Assembly (NCBI GenBank): GCA_944321185.1
Contig: CALUKH010000016.1
Span: 1-42,078 of the forward strand
Source of the DNA: an uncultured Alistipes sp.
GTDB taxonomy: Bacteria > Bacteroidota > Bacteroidia > Bacteroidales > Rikenellaceae
Direction of reading: 5' to 3'
Length of the DNA: 42,078 nucleotides
Position numbers and translations under genes: made by a program. The notes under the pieces were generated by a model that had not been told where the DNA came from, made no database searches, and saw nothing but the letters and a program-made list of their open reading frames with translations. The stretch's first letter is position 1. Each line of letters opens with the position of its first letter. Positions 7,797-16,722 of this stretch are shown here, piece by piece.

Positions 7797-8807
7797 TCAA
7801 CGCATGAAGTTGCGGATCTGATTGTCGGCATTGAGCGGCACCTGATCGGCCAGCACGAGCGATTTGACCATGTGCAGCGTTTCCTGCTTGTAACGCCGGA
7901 AGTGTTCCGAGGCGATGTGCCGGTCGTAGGCCGCACGACTTGCATAGGTCTCCAGAATGGTGATCCGACAGGGATTCTCCTTTTCGGCCAGGGCATACAT
8001 GGTCAGCACACCCGGTTCGGTCCGCAGCGACGTCTCGCCCACCTCGACAGCCCGAGTCAGATAGGCTTCGCGGTATTCGGGATAGACCTCTATTTTCGAG
8101 AGGCGCACGAAGCCATCCGCCGCCATCGGCTCCTTGGCACACATGCCCGGCTCGCGGTCCAGACGCTGACAACGGCCCAACACCTCGCCCGTCGCCAGAT
8201 AGGAGTAGGTCGGGAATTCGAACAGGACGGGCTTCAGACGCGTGTAGTCGAGCCGTCCGGCGCTGTCCAACACCGCCGGATCGGCATAGGTGTTGACCAC
8301 CGAACAGACGAAATTGTCAAACCCCGGCGTCTCGTAGATATCCTCGACCCGACACTCCATGGCCAGCGGCGAACCGTCGATCACCGGCGAGCCGTCGGCA
8401 CCCCAATGGTACTCGAAAGCGTGCGACTTGTCGACTTCGGCACCGCTCACACGGCCCACATAGTCGGCCGTCGGGAGCATCTCCCGGCTCACGAGATTCA
8501 CCGAGAGGCGGCCCTGCGCACGAATGCCCCGATTGGTGTAGTGGCTGCGGCTCATGCTGACGAGCAGCCGGTCGTGGCCGATGATTCCCACGTGGGCTAC
8601 CATCAGCCAGTTGGTACGCCCCTCGACCTGCGCGCCGACGACCGTCACCGGCATCGGATAGAGGGCCACCTGATTTCCGATTCGTCTTTTTTCCATCTCC
8701 GTTTCATTTTGCGGGTTGACCGCCGGACGCGGCTCCCGACCGCACGCACTCATCATGCAGAGGAGCAGCACTCCCATTCCCCATTTCACAAGACCGTTTC
8801 GTTTCAT
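7797..8807 (-). CDS. Lipoprotein with flavin-reductase-like and antibiotic-biosynthesis-monooxygenase (ABM) domains
   Basis: Starting at 8807 the protein has 336 residues. The N-terminus is a lipoprotein signal (GVLLLCMMSACG, Cys22). Residues about 38-220 resemble FMN-binding flavin-reductase-like proteins of Bacteroidota (YPMPVTVVGAQVEGRTNW; VSMSRSHYTNRGI; FSVNL-like RLSVNLVSREM). Residues about 240-336 form an ABM/YgiN-type ferredoxin-like fold (VRLSKIEVYPEYREAYL; ILETYASRAAYDRHIASEHFRRY). The fusion and its export are unusual because flavin reductases are normally cytosolic. The start overlaps the stop of the 80-residue gene by ATGA, so the two are translationally coupled. A cytosolic form from Met38 is possible. 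It faces an AraC regulator across a shared promoter region. Substrate is unknown. Confidence 0.82.
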   Translation of the reverse strand: MKRNGLVKWGMGVLLLCMMSACGREPRPAVNPQNETEMEKRRIGNQVALYPMPVTVVGAQVEGRTNWLMVAHVGIIGHDRLLVSMSRSHYTNRGIRAQGRLSVNLVSREMLPTADYVGRVSGAEVDKSHAFEYHWGADGSPVIDGSPLAMECRVEDIYETPGFDNFVCSVVNTYADPAVLDSAGRLDYTRLKPVLFEFPTYSYLATGEVLGRCQRLDREPGMCAKEPMAADGFVRLSKIEVYPEYREAYLTRAVEVGETSLRTEPGVLTMYALAEKENPCRITILETYASRAAYDRHIASEHFRRYKQETLHMVKSLVLADQVPLNADNQIRNFMR

Positions 8808-9046
8808 GCTTCGTTCGTCTCCAAAGGTTTCGTACCGAGGGCCTTTTCGGCCAGCCCCCGCAGAATTTCCATCTCGTTGGCCTCGAGCCGGAAGGCGGCC
8901 GGAGGCTCCCCACCCGCCGGGACCATGCCCGCCTGATACAGATAGCGGTTCAGAAGCTGCCGTGTCGAGGTGTGGTAGCGGTCCGCCAGGAAGCACACCG
9001 CCTCATCGTCATACAACGCAGCGGGTATCACAACCGTTTGATCCAT
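8804..9046 (-). CDS. Small uncharacterised protein, 80 residues
   Basis: I do not recognise the family. The protein is soluble and acidic, with no signal peptide. Residues 12-36 (LYDDEAVCFLADRYHTSTRQLLNRYL) look like two helices with a turn and could form a helix-turn-helix-like unit; a second helical segment (LEANEMEILRGLAEKAL) follows a Pro/Gly-rich linker. It is judged real because it has a -7 box TACCTTTG 23-30 nt upstream, ends in an ATGA overlap with the next gene, and stands opposite an AraC gene. A regulatory or adaptor role for the downstream enzyme is conjecture. Confidence 0.72.
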   Translation of the reverse strand: MDQTVVIPAALYDDEAVCFLADRYHTSTRQLLNRYLYQAGMVPAGGEPPAAFRLEANEMEILRGLAEKALGTKPLETNEA

Positions 9047-9068
9047 CGTTTCCGAATTTTCTACCCGA

Positions 9069-9076
9069 CAAAGGTA
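9069..9076 (-). promoter_or_regulatory. -7 box for the 80-residue protein / flavin-reductase operon
   Basis: The minus strand reads TACCTTTG, matching TAnnTTTG, 22 nt before the ATG at 9046. No TTTG -33 element is visible, which fits a promoter that needs an activator such as the divergent AraC protein. Confidence 0.6.
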
Positions 9077-9175
9077 GCCTCTTCCGCCGCGTCCGGCCTA
9101 CCGATAAACGGGCAGTTCGTATCGTTTTTACGGATTTCGCGGCCCGTGCATGAGGCGATTTGCCCGAAAAAGATG

Positions 9176-9183
9176 TATTTTTG
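9176..9183 (+). promoter_or_regulatory. -7 box of the AraC-family gene
   Basis: TATTTTTG matches the consensus and lies 21 nt before the ATG at 9205. A TTTG at 9159-9162 is closer than usual (13 nt). The divergent -7 boxes are about 100 nt apart. Confidence 0.55.
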
Positions 9184-9204
9184 TAGAACACCCCCCTGTA
9201 CGAC

Positions 9205-10116
9205 ATGAGCAAAATTCTGAAAATACGCAACGTCAGCGACTACAGCCGCTGGGTCGGACACACGGACCGTCATCCGCTGATCAGCGTCATCGACTATGCC
9301 GAGTTGCCGCCCGTCCGCCACAGCCTGAACAACTACGACGTCTACGGCATCTTCTTCCACGACGAGGCCGAGATCGATCTGGACTACGGCTGCGGGAAGT
9401 ACGACTACCGCAAGGGTACGGTCATCTGCGTGGCGCCGGGGCAGATCGGCGGCAAGGAGGACAACGGCGAGGAGGTCCGGCTCACGGGCTGGGCGCTGCT
9501 CTTTCATCCCGACCTGCTGCGCGGCACCCCGCTCGAGAAGCGGATCCGCAGCTACTCGTTTTTCGACTATCGGGTCAACGAGGCGCTGCACATGACCGAC
9601 GAGGAGCACGACATCTTCGTATCGCTGATGCGGCAGATGCGGGACGAGCTGGCGAATCGTCCCGACGAACTGCAGGATACGATTCTCGTCGGGTACATCG
9701 GTCTGATGCTGAACTTCTGCCAGCGTTTCTACAACCGGCAGTTTCTCACGCGCAAGCTCGAGAATTCGGACATTCTGGCACGGTTCGACACGCTGTTGCG
9801 AGACTATTACGAATCGGGGCGTCAGTTCGAGCTCGGCCTTCCGGGCGTACAGTACTGTGCCGACCATCTCTGCATGTCGCCCAACTACTTCGGCGACCTG
9901 ATCAAACGCACGACCGGCGACACGGCCGGCAACCACATTCGGCAATATGTCATCCGCCGGGCGCAGGATGCCCTGGCGGCGGGTACCGGCATTGCCGAGA
10001 CGGCCGACCGCCTCGGGTTCGAATATCCGCAGCACTTCAGCCGGATGTTCCGCAAACAGACCGGACTTACCCCGACGGAATATGTGGCCCGATTCCGGAA
10101 AAAAGCGACGGAGTAG
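9205..10116 (+). CDS. AraC-family transcriptional regulator
   Basis: The product has 303 residues. The first two thirds are a cupin-like sensing domain (VYGIFFHDEAEIDLDYGCGKYDYRKGTVICVAPGQ region). The C-terminal ~100 residues hold the two AraC helix-turn-helices: GVQYCADHLCMSPNYFGDLIKRTTG for the first and GIAETADRLGFEYPQHFSRMFRKQTGLTPTEY for the second, with the family signature. It is divergent from the operon at 7797-9046, with about 160 nt between start codons, and is the obvious candidate to control it, perhaps in response to a small molecule the lipoprotein handles. It is single-gene and ends before the terminator at 10281-10322. Confidence 0.94.
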   Translation: MSKILKIRNVSDYSRWVGHTDRHPLISVIDYAELPPVRHSLNNYDVYGIFFHDEAEIDLDYGCGKYDYRKGTVICVAPGQIGGKEDNGEEVRLTGWALLFHPDLLRGTPLEKRIRSYSFFDYRVNEALHMTDEEHDIFVSLMRQMRDELANRPDELQDTILVGYIGLMLNFCQRFYNRQFLTRKLENSDILARFDTLLRDYYESGRQFELGLPGVQYCADHLCMSPNYFGDLIKRTTGDTAGNHIRQYVIRRAQDALAAGTGIAETADRLGFEYPQHFSRMFRKQTGLTPTEYVARFRKKATE

Positions 10117-10280
10117 CGATCTTCCCTGAAGCGGATGCAGGGACCCGGGCGTGTCAGTTGGCCACTTGCGGCGGAGTTCCTCCGGGAAGGGGATCTCTCA
10201 CACCCGGGGCAGGATCCGCCCGTTGCCGCCTGGAATACACCGTTCCGAATCGGTCCTCTCCACGCGAGCCAACCGCCCGA

Positions 10281-10322
10281 AAAAGGAAGGCCTCTCCTGC
10301 CGACAGGAGAGGCCTTCCTTTT
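10281..10322. terminator. Bidirectional terminator between AraC gene and PUL
   Basis: A 19-bp perfect stem (AAAAGGAAGGCCTCTCCTG with its complement) around loop CCGA carries A- and T-tracts on both sides. It serves convergent transcription from the AraC gene (+) and the GH20 end of the PUL (-). The rest of the 10117-10346 gap shows no gene. Confidence 0.92.
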
Positions 10323-10346
10323 AAATCAATACGGCCGAACGACACC

Positions 10347-12638
10347 CTACTCCGCCTCGTGGCAGAACCACTCGCCCGTCAGGGGTTGGCGCCGACCCTG
10401 CTCGTCGACCAGTGCCAGCGTCACGCGTCCGCCGTTGTAGTCGAAGTAGCGCAGTTCGAGCGGATGCAGACCGGCCGAGAGAGCCGCCTGGCCCGTCTTT
10501 TCGATCAGCGTATGCTCGCCGTCGTTGTCGATGACCACCCGGCCGTCGATCCGCAGCAGGCTACCGTCGTTCGAGGCCAGCGCGAAGGTGTAGATCCGAT
10601 CCTCCGGCACACGGATATACCCCCGGAAGACGATACCCGTGGCACGACGTCCCTGAGCCACCTTCGGGAACTGCACCGAATCGACCACACAGCCGCCGTC
10701 GGCCTTGGCACCGCCGATGGCATCACACTTCGGGAAGCGGCGGAAGAACCACTCCGCCTCCAGACCGGGACGGGTCTCGGCCACCTCGGTCGGAGCAGCG
10801 AAACCGCACTTCTCGTAGCGGATCTTGACCCAGTCGCCCGTGCGGCCGTCGGGATGGAAGGCCCGCACCTGCAGCAGCGCATTGTCCCGGAAGGTGATCG
10901 GACCGGTGTAGACCGGCGAGGAGACCGTCGGCACCGAACCGTCGAGCGTATAGCGCAGGATGGCTCCCGGCAGCGGGCAGGTCACCGTCGAGCGGATCGA
11001 ATCGGTGAAGACGCAGAATTCGTGGAAATTCTCCAGCGACGGGATCCGGTAGTTGACCCCTTCGGCATCGAGCCGCGCGCAGTAGCGCATCAGACGCGGC
11101 ATCAGCTCCTGCTCGCGGACCTGCTCCTCGGGGCGCCATCCCTTCTCGGCCACGATCAGCAGCCGCGGATAGAACAGATACTCGGCACGCGACAACGTCG
11201 GCACCTTTTCGGCCCAGACGTTGCCCTGCACACCCAGGATACGGGCCTTCTGCTCCTGCGGGAGCGAATCGGGAACCAGCCGGTAGTTGCACGTACGCTT
11301 CAACGAGCCGGCATCCTCCTCGAGCGAGAAGTAGAACCACGTCTGCGGACAGAGGATCAGATCGCAGCCCTGACGCGTTGCCAGATCGACCGATTCGGGG
11401 ACCCACGGACGCCACCACATGATGGTCGTCGAGGGTTTGACCTCGCCCTGCAACAGTTCGTCCCAGCCGATCATCCGGCGGCCGTTGGCCTCGAAGAAGC
11501 GCTCCATGCGGTGGGTGAACCACGCCTGCAGGGCGTGACCGTCGGCGAGCCCCTCCCGGCGCATGCGGGCCTGACAGCGCGGGCAACGGTTCCAGTTCTT
11601 CATGTTGACCTCGTCGCCACCGATGTGGACGTATTCATAGGGGAAGAGTTCGAAGACCTCGCGCCAGATCTCCTCGCAGAAGTCCAGCACCTCGTCCTTG
11701 CCCAGGCACAACGGCGACGAGAAGGCCTCGCCGCTCCACGTCTCGGGTTCGAAGCAGGTCATTTCGGGATAATGCTCGATGGCCTGCAGGAAGTGGCCCG
11801 GCATGTCGATCTCGGGGATGACGTCGATACCGCGACGGGCAGCATAGTCCACCACCTCGCGAATCTCCTCCTGCGTGTAGTAGCCGCCGTAGAGCGTATC
11901 GGTGCCCTCGACGCGCAGGTACTTCTCCGGGAGCAGGAAATCGGCATTCTTCTCGCGCGCGGCACGCCCCATACAGATCGTATCGTGCTTGTTGTAGTGC
12001 CGCCATCCGCCCTTTCCGGCCAGATCGGGATAGGCCTTGATCTCAATGCGCCAACCCTGATCGTCGGTCAGATGCCAATGGAACTTGTTGAGTTTCAGAC
12101 GGGCCATCTGGTCGAGCAGCGAGCAGATCTCCTCCTTGTCGAAGAAGTGGCGGCTCACGTCGAGCATCACGCCACGCCAAGCGAAGGCCGGTGCATCCGA
12201 TACCTCCGCGCAGGGAATCACCCCTTCGGCCCCCTTGCCTGCGGGCAGCAGCTGCCGCAACGTGGCGATTGCGTTGACCACGCCACGGGGCGATCCGCCC
12301 GTGATCCGGACACCCGATCCGGTGACCGCCAGCCGGTAGGCCTCGTCGGCCAACGCTGCGGTATCGAGCCCCAGTTCGATGTCACCGGACGCTGTTTCGC
12401 TCCGTACGGCCTCCGTATAGGGGGCGAGGGCCTCCGTCAGATAGTCGGCCTGCGGGGCAAGCAGCGGATCGGTGATCCCGATGCGCGTCTGCGCCGGGAG
12501 ACGGTATGTGCCGCGGCTCCACGCCACCTCCTGCGGTTGGGGGATCAGCGTGGGAAGGGTCTCGGCCGAAGGCGCTGCACAGCTGCCCAGCAGCAGCGCA
12601 GCCAGAACGGCCGGTATGAAAAATTTTCGTCGGTTCAT
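10347..12638 (-). CDS. GH20 beta-N-acetylhexosaminidase lipoprotein
   Basis: This exo-acting enzyme removes terminal beta-GlcNAc or GalNAc by substrate-assisted catalysis. It has 763 residues: lipoprotein signal (LLLGSC, Cys20), GH20b-type domain to about 150, the catalytic barrel 155-500 with HWHLTDDQGWRIEI and the catalytic pair Asp342-Glu343 in HIGGDE, then a chitobiase C-terminal fold (TVTCPLPGAILRYTLDGSVP) and a PA14-like domain (about 635-760; FRGYIRVPEDRIYTFALASNDGS). The PA14 module suggests carbohydrate binding. As last gene of the PUL, 6 nt after the sulfatase, it would act on GlcNAc ends after desulfation, or on sulfated GlcNAc directly. Identification is firm; linkage preference is inferred. 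Confidence 0.95.
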   Translation of the reverse strand: MNRRKFFIPAVLAALLLGSCAAPSAETLPTLIPQPQEVAWSRGTYRLPAQTRIGITDPLLAPQADYLTEALAPYTEAVRSETASGDIELGLDTAALADEAYRLAVTGSGVRITGGSPRGVVNAIATLRQLLPAGKGAEGVIPCAEVSDAPAFAWRGVMLDVSRHFFDKEEICSLLDQMARLKLNKFHWHLTDDQGWRIEIKAYPDLAGKGGWRHYNKHDTICMGRAAREKNADFLLPEKYLRVEGTDTLYGGYYTQEEIREVVDYAARRGIDVIPEIDMPGHFLQAIEHYPEMTCFEPETWSGEAFSSPLCLGKDEVLDFCEEIWREVFELFPYEYVHIGGDEVNMKNWNRCPRCQARMRREGLADGHALQAWFTHRMERFFEANGRRMIGWDELLQGEVKPSTTIMWWRPWVPESVDLATRQGCDLILCPQTWFYFSLEEDAGSLKRTCNYRLVPDSLPQEQKARILGVQGNVWAEKVPTLSRAEYLFYPRLLIVAEKGWRPEEQVREQELMPRLMRYCARLDAEGVNYRIPSLENFHEFCVFTDSIRSTVTCPLPGAILRYTLDGSVPTVSSPVYTGPITFRDNALLQVRAFHPDGRTGDWVKIRYEKCGFAAPTEVAETRPGLEAEWFFRRFPKCDAIGGAKADGGCVVDSVQFPKVAQGRRATGIVFRGYIRVPEDRIYTFALASNDGSLLRIDGRVVIDNDGEHTLIEKTGQAALSAGLHPLELRYFDYNGGRVTLALVDEQGRRQPLTGEWFCHEAE

Positions 12639-12644
12639 AAAGGG

Positions 12645-14225
12645 TCAGTTTTTGGATTGGAAGTTTCCGTTCATGCGCAGGGCCAGCGTATCGTCGTACT
12701 GACGCTGCAGGCGGAGGAGTTCATCGATCATCCGGGCCCGCTGGTCGGCACATGCCGGATCGTCGTAGCGGTTGTTCAGCTCGTGGGGGTCCGTCTCCAG
12801 ATCGTAGAGCTCCCAGTGGTCGATGTCGTTGTAGAAATGGATGAGTTTCCAGCGGTCGTCGCGCACGCCGTAGTGGCGTTTGACCATGTGTTCGGCCGGA
12901 TACTCGTAGAAGTGGTAGTAGAGCGAGCGGCGCCAGTCATCGGGCTGTTCACCGCGCAGCAGCGGCAGCAGCGAGCGACCCTGGATGTCGTCGGGAACCT
13001 CAACGCCGGCCAGTTCGAGGAACGTCGGCGCATAGTCGATGTTCTGCACCATCGCATCGATGTCGCCCCGCACACCGCCCGGAAGGCGCATGACCAGCGG
13101 CGTGTGCATCGACTCCTCGTACATGAATCGCTTGTCGAACCATCCGTGTTCGCCGATGTAGAAGCCCTGATCCGAGGTGTAGACCACCAGCGTATTTTCG
13201 GCCAGCCCCGTGCGGTCGAGGTAGTCGAGCAGACGTCCCACGTTGTCGTCCAGCGACTTGAGCGTCTTCAGATAGTCGCGCACATAGCGCTGGAACTTCC
13301 ATTCGGCCCGAGCGCGTCCCTGCGGATTGGTGCGGTAGAACTCCTCGATGATCGGATCGTAGAACCGGTCCCAGGCGGCACGCTGCGAAGGGTTCATCCG
13401 CCCGACCATGCGTTCGAGCCAGTCCTTCAGCCGGCCCTGCTTGTCCTCGCGGTACATCTTCAGGTCGTAGATCGGATCCATGTCGTGGTCCGAGGCGATC
13501 GACATCTCCTGCGCTGCAGCGGCCGGACGCCCCTCGTAATCGTCGTAGAAGGTCTCCGGAACGGGGAACGTCCGGTCCTCATACAACGTCAGGTTGCACG
13601 TGTCGGCCATCCAGTTACGGTGCTGCGCCTTGTGGTGGACGAGCAGGCAGAAGGGCTTCTCGGGATCGCGCTCGCGGTCGAGCCACGCGAGGGCCTTGTC
13701 CGTAATGAGGTTCGTGATGTAGCCTTCGTTGCGGAGCGTATCGCCGGTCTGCAGGATGAAGTCCGGGTTGTAGTAGTCGCCCTGATCGGGGATGATCTCC
13801 CAGTGGTCGAAGCCCGTCGGGAGGCTCTCCAGATGCCATTTGCCGATGATCGCCGTCTCGTAGCCCGCCCCGCGCAGCAGCTTCGGGAAGGTCTGTTGCG
13901 AACCGTCGAAGACACAGGTCGTATTGTCGTAGAAACCGTTCTTGTGCGAGTGCTTGCCCGTGAGCATGCAGGCACGGCTCGGGCCGCTCAGCGAATTGGC
14001 CACGAAGCTGTTTGTGAAGCGGACGCCCTCGGCGGCAATCCGGTCGAGGTTGGGTGTCGAGGCGTAGCGGCGGTCGTAACAGCTCATCATCTGGGCCGTA
14101 TGGTCGTCGGTCATGATGTAGAGGATGTTCATCGGGCGCGCCGCCGGCTTGCGGTCCGAGCAGCCGGCCAGCGACAGCGTTGCCAGACCGCCCAGCCCCA
14201 ACCGATAGAGGTCTTGTTTTTTCAT
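12645..14225 (-). CDS. Sulfatase, serine-type (S1 family), lipoprotein
   Basis: Start taken at 14225 (MKKQDLYRLG), which gives a lipoprotein signal with SLAGC, Cys22; the frame is open slightly further upstream but without a signal. The 526-residue enzyme shows the calcium-binding MNILYIMTDDHT and the sulfatase motif S80-G-P-S-R84, so the nucleophilic formylglycine would come from serine, which needs an anaerobic sulfatase-maturating enzyme encoded elsewhere. The following MLTGKHSHKNGF and the C-terminal WELYDLETDPHELNN resemble the GlcNAc-6-O-sulfatase branch of S1 sulfatases. Next to GH20 and GH18 genes this suggests removal of 6-O-sulfate from GlcNAc in mucin, keratan sulfate or N-glycan antennae. 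Substrate is inference. Confidence 0.93.
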   Translation of the reverse strand: MKKQDLYRLGLGGLATLSLAGCSDRKPAARPMNILYIMTDDHTAQMMSCYDRRYASTPNLDRIAAEGVRFTNSFVANSLSGPSRACMLTGKHSHKNGFYDNTTCVFDGSQQTFPKLLRGAGYETAIIGKWHLESLPTGFDHWEIIPDQGDYYNPDFILQTGDTLRNEGYITNLITDKALAWLDRERDPEKPFCLLVHHKAQHRNWMADTCNLTLYEDRTFPVPETFYDDYEGRPAAAAQEMSIASDHDMDPIYDLKMYREDKQGRLKDWLERMVGRMNPSQRAAWDRFYDPIIEEFYRTNPQGRARAEWKFQRYVRDYLKTLKSLDDNVGRLLDYLDRTGLAENTLVVYTSDQGFYIGEHGWFDKRFMYEESMHTPLVMRLPGGVRGDIDAMVQNIDYAPTFLELAGVEVPDDIQGRSLLPLLRGEQPDDWRRSLYYHFYEYPAEHMVKRHYGVRDDRWKLIHFYNDIDHWELYDLETDPHELNNRYDDPACADQRARMIDELLRLQRQYDDTLALRMNGNFQSKN

Positions 14226-14310
14226 GCAGTTATGAATGAATGGATGAAGGAGCGCAGGACGCCGCGGCACGTCGATCCGTCCGACGGCGCCCCGCGCTTC
14301 CCGAAGCCTG

Positions 14311-15561
14311 TTACTCGTCCATCTTTTCGGAGTTCTCGACCCACTTCAGCCCCGTAGCCGGACCGGTGAAGGTCTCGGGCCAGGCGGCGGCACCGATTTC
14401 CTGGGCCGACGAGTACTGACACGTACCGAGATGGCCGTTGCCCGTAGCGTCGTTGAACGTGTAGCCCGAACCTTCGTCCATCTTCCAGTAGCCGAGCAGG
14501 CCTTCGCTCTTCGGGTCGACGCTCGAGGCGTTGTTGGTCAGTTGGGCCGCCGTGCGGGCCACGTTCCACAGACGCACCTCGCGGAACGAAATCGTCTGCG
14601 TGAAGTAGGACGGCTGCGGCAGCAGCGAGAAGTAGCGGAAATTGATCGACGCATTGGGGGCATCCTTCGTGGCCACCTCCACGCCGTCGAGATAGAGACG
14701 CGTCTTGCTGCCGTCGAAGGTGATGGCCACATGCTGCCACGTTTTGGCCTGGTTGGGCGTCGTGGCATCGACGGCCGGCTTGACCATCGAGTTGACCTGC
14801 ATCCACTTCTTCGGATCGTTGTTCTCGAAACGTACCCACATGCGGTTGGCCAGCGAACGCGACGTACCCTCCAGACCGACGATCATCTGGTTGTTCGTCG
14901 TCGAGAAGTCATCCATGTACATCAGGAATTCGAAGGTGTAGGCCGTGAAGTTGATATCCTCGTCGCCCATGTCGAACATGATCCGGTTCTTCTTCGAGCG
15001 GTCGCCGGTCTCGGCAAATTCGGAGTTGAAGACCGGTGCGGGCACGATGCGCTGCCAGTTGCAGATGACCAGGAACTGCGAATTGTCGTTCAGCACGCGC
15101 ATGTCGCCGTCGGCGCTGCAGAGCCGCACGGGCAGGGCATAGGTCACGCCCGACTCCTTCATCTCGTCGCTGTAAGGGAGAATCTCGACCTGCAGCGGAG
15201 CCGCCGAAGCCGCCCCCGCCGCAATCGATACGGGATCTGCCGGGAGGTTGTAGCTACCGTCGGGGAGCTGCACGTAGGAGGTTCCGTTGAGCGAGTTGTA
15301 ACGGGTCAGCACCTCGGGATCGACCTCGAAACGGAAGCTCACCTCCGAGGCTGCGCGATCGCCCAAACGAGCCGTCAGCGTGGTCTGCGCGCCTTCGTCG
15401 TTCGAGAACGAGAGCAGCGTGCTGGTCGCATCGTAGGCCTCGGCGATGTAGGCCGCATTGTCGATCGGCTGGAATTCGGCGTCGTTGCACCCGGCAGCGG
15501 CCGCCATCAGCAAACCTGCCATCAGTCCCCGGCAGGCCAGGTTCATCACGATCTTTTTCAT
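14311..15561 (-). CDS. DUF1735 and LamG domain surface lipoprotein
   Basis: The product has 416 residues: lipoprotein signal (AAAAGCND, Cys25), a DUF1735 beta-sandwich (about 35-165; FRFEVDPEVLTRYNSLNGTSY), then a LamG/concanavalin-like domain (about 185-400; FTAYTFEFLMYMDDF; TWQHVAITFDGSKTRLYLDG; SFREVRLWNVARTAAQL; GYWKMDEGSG). Proteins with this architecture stand beside SusD and GH18 genes in N-glycan PULs of Bacteroides, where they act as surface glycan-binding proteins. It is 13 nt from the GH18-like gene and separated from the sulfatase by 85 nt without visible signals. Confidence 0.9.
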   Translation of the reverse strand: MKKIVMNLACRGLMAGLLMAAAAGCNDAEFQPIDNAAYIAEAYDATSTLLSFSNDEGAQTTLTARLGDRAASEVSFRFEVDPEVLTRYNSLNGTSYVQLPDGSYNLPADPVSIAAGAASAAPLQVEILPYSDEMKESGVTYALPVRLCSADGDMRVLNDNSQFLVICNWQRIVPAPVFNSEFAETGDRSKKNRIMFDMGDEDINFTAYTFEFLMYMDDFSTTNNQMIVGLEGTSRSLANRMWVRFENNDPKKWMQVNSMVKPAVDATTPNQAKTWQHVAITFDGSKTRLYLDGVEVATKDAPNASINFRYFSLLPQPSYFTQTISFREVRLWNVARTAAQLTNNASSVDPKSEGLLGYWKMDEGSGYTFNDATGNGHLGTCQYSSAQEIGAAAWPETFTGPATGLKWVENSEKMDE

Positions 15562-15574
15562 AGGTAGTCGTTTT

Positions 15575-16702
15575 TTATCGGTTGGTTTGTGCCGGGTTCA
15601 TCGTCGCGATGATCTGGCGATAATATCGGTAGCAGTCGTTCTTGAAGTCGTTCTGCATCTTGTAGGCGCCGACGCCGCCCTTGCCGACACCGGTGTAGGG
15701 TTCCCAGAGGGCCATGCCCAGCAGCGAATTGACCTTCGAGCCGTCGTCGAGCGTCCAGGTGATGCCGCCGTTGCCGGCCACATCGGCCGGTTCGAAATTC
15801 TCGGTCACGATCAGTTTGCGGGTGATTGTTTCGGCATCGACCTTTCCGTCGAACGTCGTCACGAGACGCTCCAGACGGGTATCCAGCATGCTCATTACCG
15901 ACAGGCTGTAGGTCTGCAGGATATAGTAGTCGAAGCAGTCGATCGTTTCGACGGGCATCGAATGGACCTCACCGTCGACGATCAGCATCTTGTCGCTGCC
16001 CGACTTGGGGCCCAGACGCCGGCTGCACTCGTCGACAAACCAGTTCACCCGGTCGTCGGCCGTCGTACCGGCAAAGATGTCGCCCTGTTCGGGGACCCGG
16101 GAGGGCTCGCTGGCGATATTGCCCATATGGCCGGCATTGGGTTCGAAGTCGATGTCCAGGCCGTCGTAGCCGTTGGCCAACACCAGATCGACCATTGCGT
16201 TGGCATACTTGCGGATGGCGGTTTCGATCTCCTCGGCCGAGGCGTCGTCGGTCCACCCCCAGTAGAGGCGGCGCAGACGGATGATTTCATCCTCGGAGGC
16301 GGCATCGGCCGTCACTTCGTCGGGCGTGGCATTCAGTCCGATGTTGGTCAGCAGCGTCGTCACCACGACCTTCGTGCCCTTCTTCTCGCGCACGGCCCGC
16401 ATGTCGGCCTTCTGCTCCTCGTTCGGCGTGAAGGGCGACCAGATGGCCACCAGATCCACGCTGTCGGGAATCCCCATCAGGCTTGTAGCCGTCGAGGCCG
16501 ACACGGGGTTCCAGCCGTCGAACCAGCCGAAGGCCAGCGTATGTTCCGAAGCCTTGTAGGCCTTCAGATCGGCATAATAGGAGTCCGGGAAGGGTTGGGT
16601 CAGATCGCGGGGTTCGGGTTCCGTCCACTCGCTGCAGCTGCAGAAGAGCGCCACCGCTACGGCCGTCAGGGCCGGGAATATCTTTTTACGATTCATTTTC
16701 AT
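15575..16702 (-). CDS. GH18-like endo-beta-N-acetylglucosaminidase lipoprotein
   Basis: The 375-residue product has a lipoprotein signal (VALFCSC, Cys21 or 23) and a GH18 barrel. The hallmark DxxDxDxE is intact as DGLDIDFE at 180-187, with Glu187 as acid/base, so catalysis is likely preserved; several PUL-encoded GH18-like proteins have lost it. Other barrel strands are recognisable (LAFGWFDGWNP, KVVVTTLLTN, YILQTYS). GH18 enzymes of this EndoF/BT_3987-like group cut between the two core GlcNAc residues of N-glycans. It lies directly after susD and may work at the cell surface with SusD and the LamG lipoprotein. High-mannose versus complex-type preference cannot be told from sequence alone. 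Confidence 0.88.
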   Translation of the reverse strand: MKMNRKKIFPALTAVAVALFCSCSEWTEPEPRDLTQPFPDSYYADLKAYKASEHTLAFGWFDGWNPVSASTATSLMGIPDSVDLVAIWSPFTPNEEQKADMRAVREKKGTKVVVTTLLTNIGLNATPDEVTADAASEDEIIRLRRLYWGWTDDASAEEIETAIRKYANAMVDLVLANGYDGLDIDFEPNAGHMGNIASEPSRVPEQGDIFAGTTADDRVNWFVDECSRRLGPKSGSDKMLIVDGEVHSMPVETIDCFDYYILQTYSLSVMSMLDTRLERLVTTFDGKVDAETITRKLIVTENFEPADVAGNGGITWTLDDGSKVNSLLGMALWEPYTGVGKGGVGAYKMQNDFKNDCYRYYRQIIATMNPAQTNR

Positions 16703-16722
16703 GGTTTTTCAGTGTTTGAAGG

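Noticed and set aside
9150-14357. A very long plus-strand open frame of about 1735 codons opposite GH20 and sulfatase
   Set aside because: Its sequence is low-complexity, Arg/His/Val-rich and lacks any fold signature; it is the complement of well-recognised genes in GC-rich DNA with few stops on that strand.
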